From Diplosphaera chodatii (Eukaryota; Chlorophyta; Trebouxiophyceae; Prasiolales; Stichococcaceae), in NCBI GenBank assembly GCA_032358165.1, contig JAALGY010000019.1, positions 496,001 to 560,000 of the forward strand: 64,000 nucleotides of DNA, given 5' to 3'. Numbering within the stretch: position 1 is the stretch's first letter; each line of letters opens with the position of its first letter. Below the pieces are notes generated by a model. That model did not search any database, was not told the DNA's origin, and saw only the letters and a list, made by a program, of their open reading frames with translations. The translations under genes were made by a program, and so were the position numbers. This document shows, piece after piece, positions 34,206 to 46,017 of the stretch.

Positions 34206-35623
34206 TTGGAACTGCTGCTGTTGCTGCTGCTGCAGGCGCTGCTGCTGCTGCAGGTGCTGCTGCTGCGCCGCCTGGTGCTGCTGCTGCTGCAGCTGCTGCT
34301 GGTACCGCTGCAGCTGCTGCGCCTGGTGCGCTGGCTGCAGGAAGGAGGAAGGGCCGCCCTGCTGTCTGTAGGGGCTGCCGGGCTGCTGCTGCTGCAGCGG
34401 CAGCCCTGGTGAGCTGGCCGCTCGAGACACGCGCTGCTGCTGCTGCTGCTGCTCGAGCAGCCGGAGCAGCTGGTCCGTGCCCTGGGGCTGGGACAGGGCG
34501 GGGGGCAGGCCGCTGGCACCGATTGCGCCCCGCCCCTGCAGCAGCTGCAGCAGCGCGTTGCCGCTGCCTGGCTGCGGGCCGCCGCCAAAGGGCAGCCCCT
34601 GCGGCGGCTGCTGCTGCTGCGGGGGCTGCCCACGGCCCATTCCGCCCGCATGCAGGCTGAGCAGCGACTGCGGCAGGCCTGCACAGCGTATAGCCATGCA
34701 TTGGGTTTGGTGCCAGTGCCTGATGCAGGCAGTCGGTTCAGTGCTGCAGTTGCCGATGTCGTCATATGATGGTATGAGGAAATCTGTGTCAGCAAGACTA
34801 TCCTGTAGCATGGCACGCTTGTCATGCTGGGTTGTAGCATGCACTGCACCTGGTGATGCACGAGGTGCTGCTGATGCTGACATGCCGCCACCGCCGCCGC
34901 CGAGGCTCTCCAGATCGGCCAAAGTGCGCGCGCGCTGCGGCATCGCCGGCAGCGATGGCGGCGCCTGCTGCTGAGGTGGCGGCCTGCCAAAGCTGCTCTG
35001 GAGGCCTCCAGGCTGCCCACTCCCCTGCAGATGCAACACCGCACTTGGCCACAGCTTTGCTGGCGCAAGCTCTGACGGTGCCATGCCTTATCGTGCAAGC
35101 GGGCGCAACATCAGCTCATGCTGACTGTGATACACACACAGCGCTCGCCTGAAACAGGGCGTCCATGCTGAACCGCTGCTGCTGCTGCTGGAGCTGCTGC
35201 TGGAAGGGCTGCGCCGCCGTCGCCGCGGGGACCTGCGCCAGCTGCCCAAGGAGGCTGCTGCCGAGCTGCGGGGCGCCCTCCTGAGACAGGGGCTGCTGCC
35301 CGGGGGCCCCGCTGCCCAGAGGCCCTTTGGGCGGCTGCGCGGCCTGCTGCTGTGCGAAAGCAACCCGGCTGGCACCTGCGGTTGCCAGCAAGCGTAAGTG
35401 TTGATAATGCCCCGCGTAATATGGTTTGTGCTTCACATGTGCTTATTGAGCAGCTCATATGCTTCAGAATAGGTGCTGACAAAACAGCAGGTTGGTGCCT
35501 GCACGTCATCGGTGCTATGCTTGCCTGCAAGCAGCTGCTCCAGGCTGGAGGATGCAGTCAGCTGCGGCTGCGGTGCATGCGCAACCGCTGCAAAGGGTGA
35601 CGACTGCGGCACCGGCGCACTGC

Positions 35624-35667
<44 letters not shown>

Positions 35668-38600
35668 CGCTGCTGCACCTGTATACCGAAGCCCGGTGGC
35701 AGCTGTGGTCCGTTCTCGGGAGGCCCAGTGGCGGTGGCGAAGGGCGTTGGGAGTGCCACAGCGGGGGGGCTGACGGCACCAGGGCCTGCAGCGTCAGCGG
35801 CAGCAGCCCCGGGCGACTGCGGGACCCCAGCCTCGGCTGCTGGAGCTGCGGTGGGCATGTACAGTATGTCAACACCCGAACACGGGGCCTTTTTCCAGAC
35901 GCCATGACAACACGATGCTGGGGTGCGTAGCAGCGTGCTCAGACGCACCTGCTGCTGCTGGAGCTGCAGAGCCAGTGCCTGCTGCAGGCGCAGCCTCCCC
36001 CTCGTCCTCCAGTTTGATGAAGCGCCCAAAGCGGGAGCGCAGCTGCTTGGTGCTGTCTGCCTTGCCAGCAGCATCCTGCATCTAACAGCACGGCACCTAG
36101 CACGTATGCACTGCTAGAGTGTATGGGCGTAGCACCAGTGCCTCCCTAGGCCATGCAGATACATCCTTGCTTAGCAGCAGGTGGTCAGATGGCATACCTG
36201 CGGTGGGGCCTCTGCGGCAGCGACTGCCGGAGGGGCACTGCCCATGAGCGCGGCGAGCGCAGCGTTGCCGCCGCCGAAGGATCTGCTGTCCCCCGCGGCT
36301 GCAGCAGGCTTCTCAGCGACGTCCCCTGCAGCTGGCTGCTTGTCGCTGTCGAGCGGCTTCTCGAAGCCCGGCGGCGGGGCCTTGCTGCTGGCGCGGGGAG
36401 CAGGCGCTTCCTTCGCCTCGGCAGCCGGGGCCTGCTTGGAGTCGCCCATGAGCTCCGCCCAGTCGGACGCCGCCATCTCTGGCTCGTCTCCCTGCATCAG
36501 CAGCATTTGAAGGTGGGCGACAGATGGGCCACACCCAGAGCTGAGACTAGGGCGATACAGTACAACATGCAGTAGCAGTGCATAGCAGACGTTGAACTGG
36601 TTGCGCACAGGACTGAAATGGTGGACAGAGGAAATGCGCACCACGCGGCGGGCGGGCATGCTCTTGGCCTTACGGAACTGCTCCTGCATCGCCTGGCGCT
36701 CCGCCTCCACGTCGGCGGCCGTCATCGTCATGCGCTTGCTGCCGCCGCCGCTGGCGTCGCCCATCCAGGGCGGCTGCGGGCCGTCGCCCTCCCGCGGCCG
36801 CCCGTCGCCGCGCTCCCGGAAGCTGTCCCGCCCGCCCTCGCGCTCCCGCGCGGAGGTGGTGCGCCCCGGCGGCTGCGGCCCCTGCCGGCAGGAATGGTAG
36901 ATCATGCCTTCACACTTGTGACATTCACAATAGGCAGTGGTCTAGGGGTTAGTGTGTAGGGCACGGCGCTGCTTGTCCTCTCAATCCTTGCACATGTTGT
37001 GAACGCGAACATGTGGTCACCCCGTACCTGCCGGCTGCTGGGCCCAATCGCCTGCCCCATCTGCTGCCACTCGCGCGACGGCTCGGGCCGCTCCCCGCGC
37101 CCCTTGGCCGACCGCCAGTCCCCGTCGCTGCGAACACCACGCACCCAATTCATGCCAGGAGTCACGGTGCCGAGGTGATGACGATGGATGGAACATGGAG
37201 TACGAGTAATGAAGCCTTGACCAGGCAAGCTGGCCAACGCTGGACGGTGTATCCTGATTTGATTAGTTTCGCAGCCAGCAGGCGCCAGAAGCGGGAGTAC
37301 CTGGGCGGCGGGCCCGCCTCGGCCTCCTTAGCCGGCAGCTTGGCGGGCGACTGGGGCAGGGGCCTGCCGCGGCCGGGGGCGCCGGGCGGCCCTGGGGCGC
37401 CGGGCACCGGGCCGCCGCGCCCCATGCCCCGCCCCATGCCCTCCCCGGGGCCGCGCGGCTGCCGCACGCCCTCTGGCGCCGCCATGTCCCGTGACACTGC
37501 ATTTGCACGCATTGCCCTCTTGTCAGCAGGGCTGTGGGCGGGGATACCATGCGGCAGGCCTCTGCGGGCGTGCACATGAATGCCACCGGGGCAAACTGCA
37601 CGAAGAGACGACTGCCAGCGTGCACGGATGCGACTGCTGTGCGCACATGCAGCGGGCGGGAGCCGGCGCGGGGCATGGGGCCCTCTCCGGCGTCCGAGCC
37701 GCCGCGCCAGCCGCCTGCGCCGCCACGCCAGGCCCCAGGCGGCCCGCTGGTCGCGCGCTGGAAGCCCGGGCCGTTGGGCGATCCGATGTCAGGCGGCGCG
37801 CTGCTGTCACCCTCCCCGTCCACCAGCCGGCTGCGGATGCCGCCTGCCAAATTCCCGCCCGAGCCTACAGCATTGCATGTGTCACATGTGAGCAGCCAGG
37901 TCTTCCACAGTGCAGGACACCAGAGATCACCTCAAGCCACCGCGCGTCAGACGGACACCTGCAGAGCCTGGCCCAGTGAAGGGACCCCGCCAGCTGGACC
38001 CCTTCCAGCTGTCTGGCGCACCCCCATTGTGTGTTGGGCCACCCTGCTGCGTGCTGTTATTTGGCCCCTGCGGTACACAGCACGAGCAGAACGTGACTGC
38101 ACTCTGCGTATATGTGCGATGCACCTGAGCCGGCTGCAGGCGAACCACGCAGGCAGCACGGCAGTGCACCTGGGGGCGCAAGGACATGGCACGCGCTGGA
38201 CTGGCGGTGCCATGCCCAGGAGGTGGCGGCCCACCAGGGCCAGCCTGCTGATCGAAGAATGTTGCCTCGTGCAAGTCTCTGCAGCGGCAGAAAGCTGAAT
38301 CACCGTGTCGTGGCTTCATGATGTGCAGCTCATGGATGCAGAGATGTGACTCATTATGTTGCCGGGCTTGCAGCAAGGTGCAACACCATGATAGAATGCA
38401 CCGTCACTTGCCTGAAGGCATCGGCATCCCAGTTGTCAGGTGCATCACGACACTCTGCTCGCTGACCTATTTTTCGAAGGAACTCACTGCATGCACAAGG
38501 ACCATACTACACCGCATCAGGAATTCAGCGGCTGTTTGGTACATGTGCTGCGAAACTTCGACAGCCCAATCATGGCGGTATGCACCACATGGCGACGTAT

Positions 38601-38771
38601 CGCTGTGGAACTGCGTGTGATTCGCTGTCAGTATGTGCGACAAGCGGTCTTGCCTCGCGTGCAGCACATGCCGCACCTGCTGTAAACAATTCTGGGCCTT
38701 TTTTCGGGCTGCTCTGTGCCGGAAGTTTGCCCGCTGGTGTCACCGACACCTCCATCGTCATCACTGCACAT
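33345..38771 (-). CDS. CBE1/4E-T-like eIF4E-binding protein, Gln- and Gly-rich
   Basis: The order of exon features fits plant CBE1 (conserved binding of eIF4E). The N-terminal exon (ATG 38771) is acidic, then EKRPRIVYS at a GTGCGG donor. This matches the family's '(K/R)xRIxYxRxFL' eIF4E-binding helix cut by an intron. Later exons give the DGEGDSSAPPD and GRGMGRGG low-complexity blocks, SDGDWRSAKGRGERPEPSRE, ADVEAERQAMQEQFRKAKSM, SDWAELMGDSKQAP then KAPPPGFEKPL (family: 'DF.ELLG.SK...PPGF'), and TKQLRSRFGRFIKLEDEG (family: 'SSKFAHLF.EEDK'). The C-terminal half is Gln-rich with several LLRLLQQ/LLQLLQG repeats and pure CAG runs. It ends LQDQLRSMQ, TGA 33345. Expected role: cytoplasmic translation control and P-body-type mRNA storage (inferred). 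Exons between 37.9 and 38.7 kb are not resolved. The gene diverges from DapB. Confidence 0.68.
34166..34290 (-). repeat. CTG/CAG trinucleotide tracts (polyglutamine) in CBE1-like gene
   Basis: A pure run of 11 CTG units (CAG on the coding strand) at 34170-34202 is followed by TTG-interrupted and CAG-interspersed repeats. It encodes the longest Gln-rich block of the protein, at the end of the 34.1-34.7 kb exon. Confidence 0.85.
35625..35666 (-). repeat. Pure (CTG)14 tract in CBE1-like gene
   Basis: Fourteen uninterrupted CTG units on the given strand are CAG codons on the coding strand. They encode a run of 14 glutamines between QVQQR and SSAPVPQ. An uninterrupted tract of this length is likely to vary in length between strains. 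Confidence 0.9.
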
Positions 38772-39646
38772 CATGACAAGCGTCGTTGGCCTCAGTTGCA
38801 GATGCATGCGACCAGACATAGACAGCAGCGGGGTATCTCAGGGCGATCGTGTGTGCGTGCTTACCGAGATTGTTCTCTTGAGGCGTCCACAGGGTCACTT
38901 GCTGCCCTTTCTGCTGCTGCTTCAATGGCTTGTCCGTCTGGACCCTCAGTAGGACTCTGTGCGGGTTTGCTGGCTGTCGCATCCTTCTCGCTGTTGGGGG
39001 ACCCCGCCATAGATGCCAACATGTTTGCTCGCGCTGCAGACCCTGGCCTGTTCAGGATCGTGCTCGATCACCTAGGATCCGGCGGGTGGCACCACTGTCC
39101 TCCGAGCGTCGCAAGTGCAGCTTGTTAAGATTTCCGACAAGGGTTGAAATAGCAAGGCGCAGTTGACACTACGCCAACGACCCTCCCAAATTTGCACCAT
39201 TTAAGTCGTCGGGGTGCTGGGCATGTAGGCAAAGCGGCAAGGTGTGCAGGCGCAGAACTTGGCACTTGCACGGTTGATCGCCATCTGCGCTGGTTGTTGC
39301 ATCTGTGAGTTCTGTGCATGCAGTCTTGATCGCGCATCTCGTCAACTCCAGTTGCTGATGTTGTGAGTGCCAACAGAGCCCCCACATACCTTGCCCACAG
39401 CGCAAGAAAGGGGTGCACACGCGTCTCAAAGCCAGCCACAACAGTAGTGTATCTACTTGCCTGGAGGGTGGCTTCGTATCCACACCGATCTGCGTGGCCA
39501 CGCCCACTCCTTCGATGCATGCCAGCGGCCGGCATGGCGCTGCATTGATGCACTGCGGTGCCTGGCAGGGCAGCTGGTCAGCAATGCCGCGAGTTGCAAC
39601 ATGTACGCATGGTCCTCGCAGTCAACATCTTGTCAGACATCGCCGA
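38772..39646. promoter_or_regulatory. Divergent region, CBE1-like / DapB, probably with the DapB 5' exon
   Basis: About 875 bp lies between the two starts. Plant-type DapB needs a plastid transit peptide, so the DapB first exon probably lies here, but I could not choose one. The frame upstream of 39647 is open and rich in Ser/Thr/His, yet has no convincing ATG context. Confidence 0.4.
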
Positions 39647-41250
39647 ATGGCTTGCATGCGAGTCACAGCGGCGAAGCATGACGACGTGCCAACCATCATG
39701 GTCAATGCCTGCTCTGGCAAGGTGTGGATTTCAGCAATGTGCTGGTCACGTGTGTCTTTCACGTGTGTCTTTCTTGTCGTGTATAGCTATCACCACTTCG
39801 TATGGTGCCTTCAAGGCTCATCTGACCTGGTGCTGCAACCGTGGTGACAAGCAGATGGGGCATGCGACAGCGGAGGCTGTGGTGCGGGCGGGCCTGCGGC
39901 TGGTGCCGTACAGCTTCACAGGCGAATCTGAGGGCATGGCAGTGGAGTCGATCGGGGTGTCGGGCATACCTGTGGAGCTCATATTGCCTGAGGCTCGGCA
40001 GGCAGCGATGGAGAAGGTGAAATAGCGCTGGGTTAGCGTTCGGTGGGCAGGCATGGCAGCCTTCTAGATGACAGTTGGGTTTGTGTTGACAGTGCGGGAT
40101 GAGTCGATCACCATGTGCAACATCTCGCAGGTGAAGTCGGAATATCCGGGTGTGCTCATCATTGACTACACGCTGCCGATGGCGGTCAATAGTAAGTTTG
40201 CAACGAGAATTGGCAGATGCCTGATGTATGCGACAGCGTTGCCGCACTGCATGATGAATAATTTACAAGAGCCAATGGCCCTGACTGTGCATCGGCCTGT
40301 GTGCAGACAATGCGCGGTTCTACTGCCACAATGATGTGCCCTTTGTGATGGGCACGACTGGCGGTGACCGCGAGCAGCTTCGTGCAGATGTTCAGGCAGC
40401 AGGCACCTATGCAGTCATAGCGCCCAATATGGGCAAGCAGGTCAGGGCCGACATGGAGCGACCTGCCAATTATACACCTGACAGAGAGACCGTCAAGTGC
40501 GGATAGTGTGGACAGACCCAGTGTTGCCAGACAAGCTGTGCCCATCTGCCTGCAGGTTGTGGCGTTTCAAGCCACGATGGAGCTCATGGCAGAACAGTTT
40601 CCAGGCGCATTCACGGGCTACAAGCTGGAGGTGGTGGAGTCACATCAGCGTACAAAGGTTGACACCAGCGGCACTGCTAAGGCCGTCGTCGCATCCTTCC
40701 AGAAGCTGGGCCTCGATTTCACAGAGGTGAGTGACTCAGAGGCATGCCTGGGCCACATCTGCTGAAGTTGTGTGGCCCGGTTTGCCGGCGTGTGGTTGAG
40801 CAGAGCGCATGAAGTGCTACAATGCTGATCACACCATTGCTCATGGTTCATGCCGGCAGGACCAAATCGAGCGGGTGCGGGACACTGGGCGGCAGCTCGA
40901 CATGATGGGCGTGCCTGAGGCCAATATTGATGGCCATGCCTTCCATACCTACAGGTGAGCAGCGCTGTCAACATCTACAGGAAATTCTATTGTCTGGGTG
41001 CTTCGTGCTGTTGGCTGGTCCTTACGACATAATCAGACACATGTGGTCACCAATGTGGTGTTGCCGGTGCAGCCTGCTGTCTTCAGACGGCTCGACCTTC
41101 TTCAGCTTCACCCACAACGTGTGTGGGCGTGAGATCTATGCAGAAGGGTCAGTGGATGCAGCATTGTTTTTGGCGAAGCAAATTCAGTCAGGCACATCAA
41201 AGCGAATCTACAACATGGTGGATGTGCTGAAGGCCGGCGCAATGCGATAG
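39647..41250 (+). CDS. DAPB: 4-hydroxy-tetrahydrodipicolinate reductase, plant type (lysine synthesis)
   Basis: DapB makes tetrahydrodipicolinate in the diaminopimelate route to lysine, in the plastid of plants and algae. Exons: HDDVPTIMVNACSGK|MGHATAEAVVRAGLRLVPYS (nucleotide-binding N-terminus), YPGVLIIDYTLPMAVN, DNARFYCHNDVPFVMGTTGG with DREQLRADVQAAGTYAVIAP and NMGKQ, VVAFQATMELMAEQFPGAFT, YKLEVVESHQRTKVDTSGTA (substrate and catalytic His/Lys motif), KAVVASFQKLGLDF, DQIERVRDTGRQLDMMGVPE, GHAFHTY and the last exon with FFSFTHNVCGREIYAEGSVD and IYNMVDVLKAG, stop TAG 41250. These plant-lineage motifs ('VESHQ..K.D.SGTAKAV', 'AEGSVDA.LFLAK') separate it from most bacterial DapB. The ATG at 39647 is the nearest in-frame start; a transit-peptide exon upstream is likely. 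Confidence 0.88.
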
Positions 41251-41735
41251 AGGAGCCTCATTTGCAGCAGCGAGTTTTGGCATGTCGGAAGGTTCAACCT
41301 TACGGTGGAGCAAACTTTTGGAATCAGATCTGCAGACTTCACAACTCCCAACAAAAGGTGTCAATGGTGGGCGTCAATAGAAGATTGGTACAGCGTTGCC
41401 AACAAACGTGTCACAAAGAATGATCTCAGACTGCTCTCAGTGTGCGGGGTATCTTGCAACATCATGCATCGGTTTCAACTGGGCAATGCCACGGACTCGA
41501 GGTCTGCCTCTGATATGGCAAATGCAGGACGCACGCTCCAATTCCTGTATGTGCTGTCCTGGTTGCCCGCGAGCGGTTCCAGCCGCAAGACCTCCTGATG
41601 AAAGCGGATCTGCAGCAGCATCGACGTCTGTGCATCACAACTCGCTGGTCGCAGCTCTGGGCATAGCTTCTGAGTATCATCATTCATGACACAGTATTCA
41701 GGCCAATGCACTGACTTGAGGAAGCAGAGCTCATG
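41251..41735. other. Convergent intergenic region, DapB / ABCD2-like
   Basis: About 485 bp between facing stops, holding the two 3' UTRs. The frames at 41.3-41.7 kb show no family features. Confidence 0.45.
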
Positions 41736-44700
41736 TCAGAGATAATGCTCCTTGGCTGAGTGCAGTACCAGGGACGGGCGGTGGCCAACGCTGACGTAGG
41801 TGATGCCATCCGCGCCCAGCGCAGCATACAGCGCCGCCTCGTTCCCCGTGTCCAGCGCGGAAGTTGACTCGTCCATGAGCACTAGGCGCGGCTTCGACAG
41901 CAGCACCCTGCGCAGGTCCGATTAGCAACAGGTTGACTCGAGATCAGCACGCCTCAAGGTACAAGTACCCTCACTTTGCAGCGCTGAGCATGCATGTTAC
42001 TTGTTATTGAAGGCACCCAGCATCCAGCAGATGCGTGCAAACCTGGCAAACGCGAGCCGCTGCTGCTCGCCCAGCGACAGGATGCTGGCCCAGTCCTGCA
42101 CCGAGTCCAGCATGCTGCTGCCGCCGCCGTTGCCGACTCTCCTATCCAGCAGCTCTGCCAGCCGCACCTGCACATCACCAGCCGGCGATATGGCCTTCAT
42201 TGCAGAAATACTGATGTCCTGATGGTCTGTACCTTCTTGTCCGTACTGCAGCATACTGCAGCACAGCTCCTAATACAGGCTCAAATTGCAGCGGACAGTG
42301 CGAACAGTGGAGCAGTGTCCACACCGTTTTCAGGGCAGCCTCCAGCTCAGCGTCGCTGGGCAGCGAGCGGACGGGCGCATCTGGAGAGGAGCCATTGCCG
42401 TTGCTGGGATTGCTGGCGCTGTCGGACTCAGCCGCCGCCTCTGGACTGGCCCCGTTGCCGCTGGTAGCTGCCGCACCGTTGCTGCTGCTGTGTGCTGTGC
42501 TGCCGCCTGTGCTGCCGCCAGCCCATGTGGGGTACAGCAGCTGGTCCCGCAGGCTGCCCAAGACCATGTACGGCCGCTGCAGGGCGGGCAGTCACACAAC
42601 TTTAGGCTGTCAGGCAGCAGCCAGTCGAGCAAACCTAGTCGCCAAGAAGACCCACACTGATCGTGATGTCAGATTGACAGTGATACGCCAGCAACCTAGG
42701 TGCACAGCTCGCACCTGTGGCAGGAAGAAGATGTCGCCGCCGCCCGAGCCGGCTGACACGGCACGGCCAAAGCGGCGCACTGAGCCGCGCCCCGCTGTCC
42801 ACAGCCCAGCGACCGCCCGCAGCATCGAGGTCTTGCCGGCGCCCGACGGGCCGACCACCAGCAGCGACTGCCCCGCACGCACCTGGTGTGCATCAGCATA
42901 ACTGTGTGTGTCAGCGACTCGGCAGGAGCGTGTTGGTGGGCCGCTATGTGGGTGCTTCACCTGTCAGCATAGGCGGATTGCGCCATGCAGTGGACGAAAT
43001 GGCAGACGTTCGTCCATGCAAGGGTGCGCGGTACCTGCACATCCAGGTGCTGCACGAGGGTGGCGCTGCCATCTGGGGTGCGCAACGTCACATCTGCCAA
43101 CTCGAGCAACACGTCCCCGCCATTGCTGCCGACACGACCGCCTGCTGCTGACTCATCAACGATCTGGATCTGCTCGATTTGTGCAACTGCCTCGCCGTCC
43201 ACGGCTGTGAGCGGCTGCTGCAAGGAGTCCGCTGCTGGCATCGTAGCTTGAGAAGCTGACGTACCGTCTGATTTGCTGTCAACCGCCCCATCTGCCTTGA
43301 ACTTAAGGCTGCCAGGCTGTGCTGCAACTGCCTGTGCAGCTTTTGGGGCGTTGATAACCTCCTCAAACTCGCCAAGACGGTCAATGACAGCGCTGAAGCT
43401 GGCAAGAGACTCCAGCTGCAATACAACAGACGATCTGTTGTACGAATGTAAGATTACTGTTCATCTAGCATGTTCGAGGCAGTGGCAGTTGCAGTGGCAG
43501 TTTAGATGCTTGCCAGCAGGCTCAGCTCACCTGATACACAACGAGAGACACATCAGACAGGATGTGATTGAAGGCAGAGGAAGACTGGTTGATGACGCCG
43601 AAGTCGATCTTGCCCTGGAAATACAAGGGCGCGACCACTGCCGAAGGCAGAATCTGGATGAGGAACCTGTGCGGCAGGGTGACAAACAGGTTCAAGAATC
43701 AGCAGCTCCAGCTTGCCATAAGAGTCTAGAACCAATTGAAAAGTTGCTGACATCCTTTATGCTTGGTGTTCATGCCCTCGAGATAAGACCACCTGTAGAA
43801 CGACGTGAAGAACTGCAGGTTCCTGGAGGCAATCAGCAGCTTTGCATAGTTGGCAACTGCTGCACCCAGGCGCGAGCCCAGCAGACGCTGCTCAGAGCCC
43901 TCTCCACCATAGAAGGCGATGCTCTCGGCATTCTCACGCACACGGACCAGGCCATACCTGCGCACTATGAGAGGCCATTAACAACTGCTCTGCTTCCTGG
44001 TCAAGCTTGAGCATCAGCATGTAGATGTGCCGTTGATCACCTTCATCATGGCAAACATTGCACTCACCGGAAGTTGGCCTCCTGTGCCTCCTGTTGGAAG
44101 TTCAGCCCCACCAGCTTGCGGCCGAGGAACAAGCTGACCCCAGTACCACCGAGGCTGTACACCTGCAGGATGCACGAGTGCATGCTCATTACCCAGGTCG
44201 GACACAGCTCGGAAAGCTGCACCTCCTTCGTGGCACGCCACACTGTCGCTCGTAGGCATTGCCCACATAATACCGTTTCACGCATGCGCTGTATGTGGTC
44301 TTCGCACCAGCAGTGCAACAAACAGCGGTGGGTAGATGGAGTACAGGATGCCCGAGAAGGAGATCAGGTCGATGCCCGCATTCAGCAGCACCATGCTCAG
44401 CCCGATAGCTGTGTCGGTGAACTGCCTGCAAAGATGGTACAGCAACATGAAGTTGGCCTCGTCCCATACCGACACAACAACCACTCTAGTTGGCACCATG
44501 CTGATCCAGTGCGCCTTGACATATGCTTCGCGAGCTCAACACGCAACATGGATGCATCCTGGTCGCCGTGAATTCAGCTTTGACTACACATAGCATCACT
44601 TGCCTGATGTCAGAAGCGATACGTTGATCGGGATTGTCCAGCAGGCCTCCGGCCTGGACTCTGTAGAAGGTGCGGTCCTCGAAATACTCCAGTGTCAGCC

Positions 44701-45626
44701 GCTCTGTCATCCACTGCCGCCACTCAAGTGCCAGCTTGCTCTGCAGCCAGATGCGCAGGGTATCATCATGATCGCCGTATCATGCATCTGCTCAAAAGCA
44801 AGCGCTCACTAAAGATAGGGACCAAGTCGTCAGAACCTGACGCCATTGAAAGCCCTGGCACGAACCTGATAGTAGTCACGGAATACGAAGACGGGGATGC
44901 CCGCGCACAGCGCACAGAGCCACTTGACGAGCATCTCCGTGAACTTGTCCACATCTTTGTTGGACAGCGCCGTGAAAAAGTCACGCCCCAGGAAGTTGAA
45001 CATAACACTGCACGCCATGATGGCGACAGTAGGGTCAGGGCATCTGCCAAGCAAAGAAGACTTGGATGTATAGTGCAGCAACAGTCTGGAAGGTCGATCC
45101 GCCATGCAATGCACCTGACACCCGTGGTTCCCAGGGTGAGTGCCACGACGCCAGCCAACTTCCTCCTTGCGCCGTTGTTTGTCTCCGTGTCTTGCCAGTA
45201 TGGCATTGTAAGCTGCATGCAGGAGGGAATATTTACCTTTTTGGCGGAGAATGGTGGATCAGGCCGCCATAATGTTTGTGATAGCAGTCGAGCTCCACTT
45301 CACTGATGTCAAGCACAGGCTGATGCCACCTTGACAAGCCGACCCCAGATGACCGCGACGTCAGTGGAGGGGCCTTCCTCTGCCAACTCAATAGCAGTAC
45401 CCTTCCCGTCCCCTGTTGCTGACTTATCTGTAGCGGCAGCTGCACGTGTGACTGCTGATGAGCGACGTTGCATGCGAGGCTTTCCGGCCAAAGTGGGATG
45501 CCTTCCAAAGAATGGCCGTGGCAGACTGACCACTGGGTGCACTGCATGCGTGCATGTCAAGGGCCCGCGCCATGTCAGATTGGCCCCTGAGAAGTTCAAC
45601 CCATGCTGGTGCAGAAGGGGAGCCAT
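41736..45626 (-). CDS. ABCD2: ABCD2-like ABC half-transporter, probably in the plastid envelope
   Basis: ATG 45626 starts a Ser/Arg/His-rich leader (to VTRAAAATDKSATGDG) that resembles a transit peptide. The membrane domain follows: LALPYWQDTETNNGARRKLA, NFLGRDFFTALSNKDVDKFT with EMLVKWLCALCAGIPVFVFR, LALEWRQWMTERLTLEYFED, NPDQRIASDIRQ, FTDTAIGLSMVLLNAGIDLI, REAENIAF-type RVRENAESIAFYGGEGSEQR, and FLIQILPSAVVAPLYFQGKI. The ATPase domain has VLLELADVTLRTPDGSATLV, Walker A GPSGAGKTS, the LRDQLLYP segment, a Ser/Asn/Gly-rich insertion (about 50 residues) not usual in the family, LSLGEQQRLAFAR (signature), LVLMDESTSALDTGNEAALY (Walker B) and VSVGHRPSLV (H-loop), ending in SAKEHYL, TGA 41736. Plant ABCD2 is a chloroplast relative of peroxisomal ABCD transporters; its substrate is not settled. 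The gene diverges from IMPA9. Confidence 0.88.
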
Positions 45627-46017
45627 GATGCAACCTTGTCGTTACGCTGCAGCAATGCAGTGAGTGCTTGGCGCATGCATGGCCATGCAGCTAACACAGC
45701 TGTGCAGCTTGTCAGCAATCAAAAGCCCCAACCTCAACAGCAGGATACCTGACTGCAAATCGATCTTGTCGCCATGTAGGGATTGTAGTGCAACAAAACG
45801 CAAGTGCACCTGCATTGCTGGCATTTGTCAGACATGCTTGGCTGGCAGTGCTCAGCATCTCATCGCAGAGACAAATTGCACATTGGCGCACAAGTCGATC
45901 AGTTTTTTGATTACACTGATTCACACTGCTTGCGACCTGTCCGCCTGAAAAAGCAAAGACTTGGAAGTGGTCGGTCCGGCAAAGATCAACACAGCGTCAG
46001 TGAAGTGCGATCGCCAA
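45627..46017. promoter_or_regulatory. Divergent intergenic region, ABCD2-like / IMPA9
   Basis: About 390 bp between divergent starts. It contains GCATGCATGG-type words but no open frame with family features. Likely a shared promoter. Confidence 0.4.

Noticed and set aside
33657..35084. A 475-residue open frame on the minus strand
   Set aside because: It merges two or three Q-rich exons of the CBE1-like gene with the introns between them.
37534..38298. A 254-residue plus-strand frame
   Set aside because: It lies opposite Gly/Arg/Pro-rich exons of the CBE1-like gene. Its composition is that of a shadow frame, with no motif.
38440..38685. A short plus-strand frame (LLADLFFEGTHCMHK...)
   Set aside because: It overlaps the probable 5' exons of the CBE1-like gene and has no recognisable features.
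39748..39775. Tandem ACGTGTGTCTTTC duplication
   Set aside because: A 13-bp direct repeat in the first DapB intron. It is too small and isolated to call an element.
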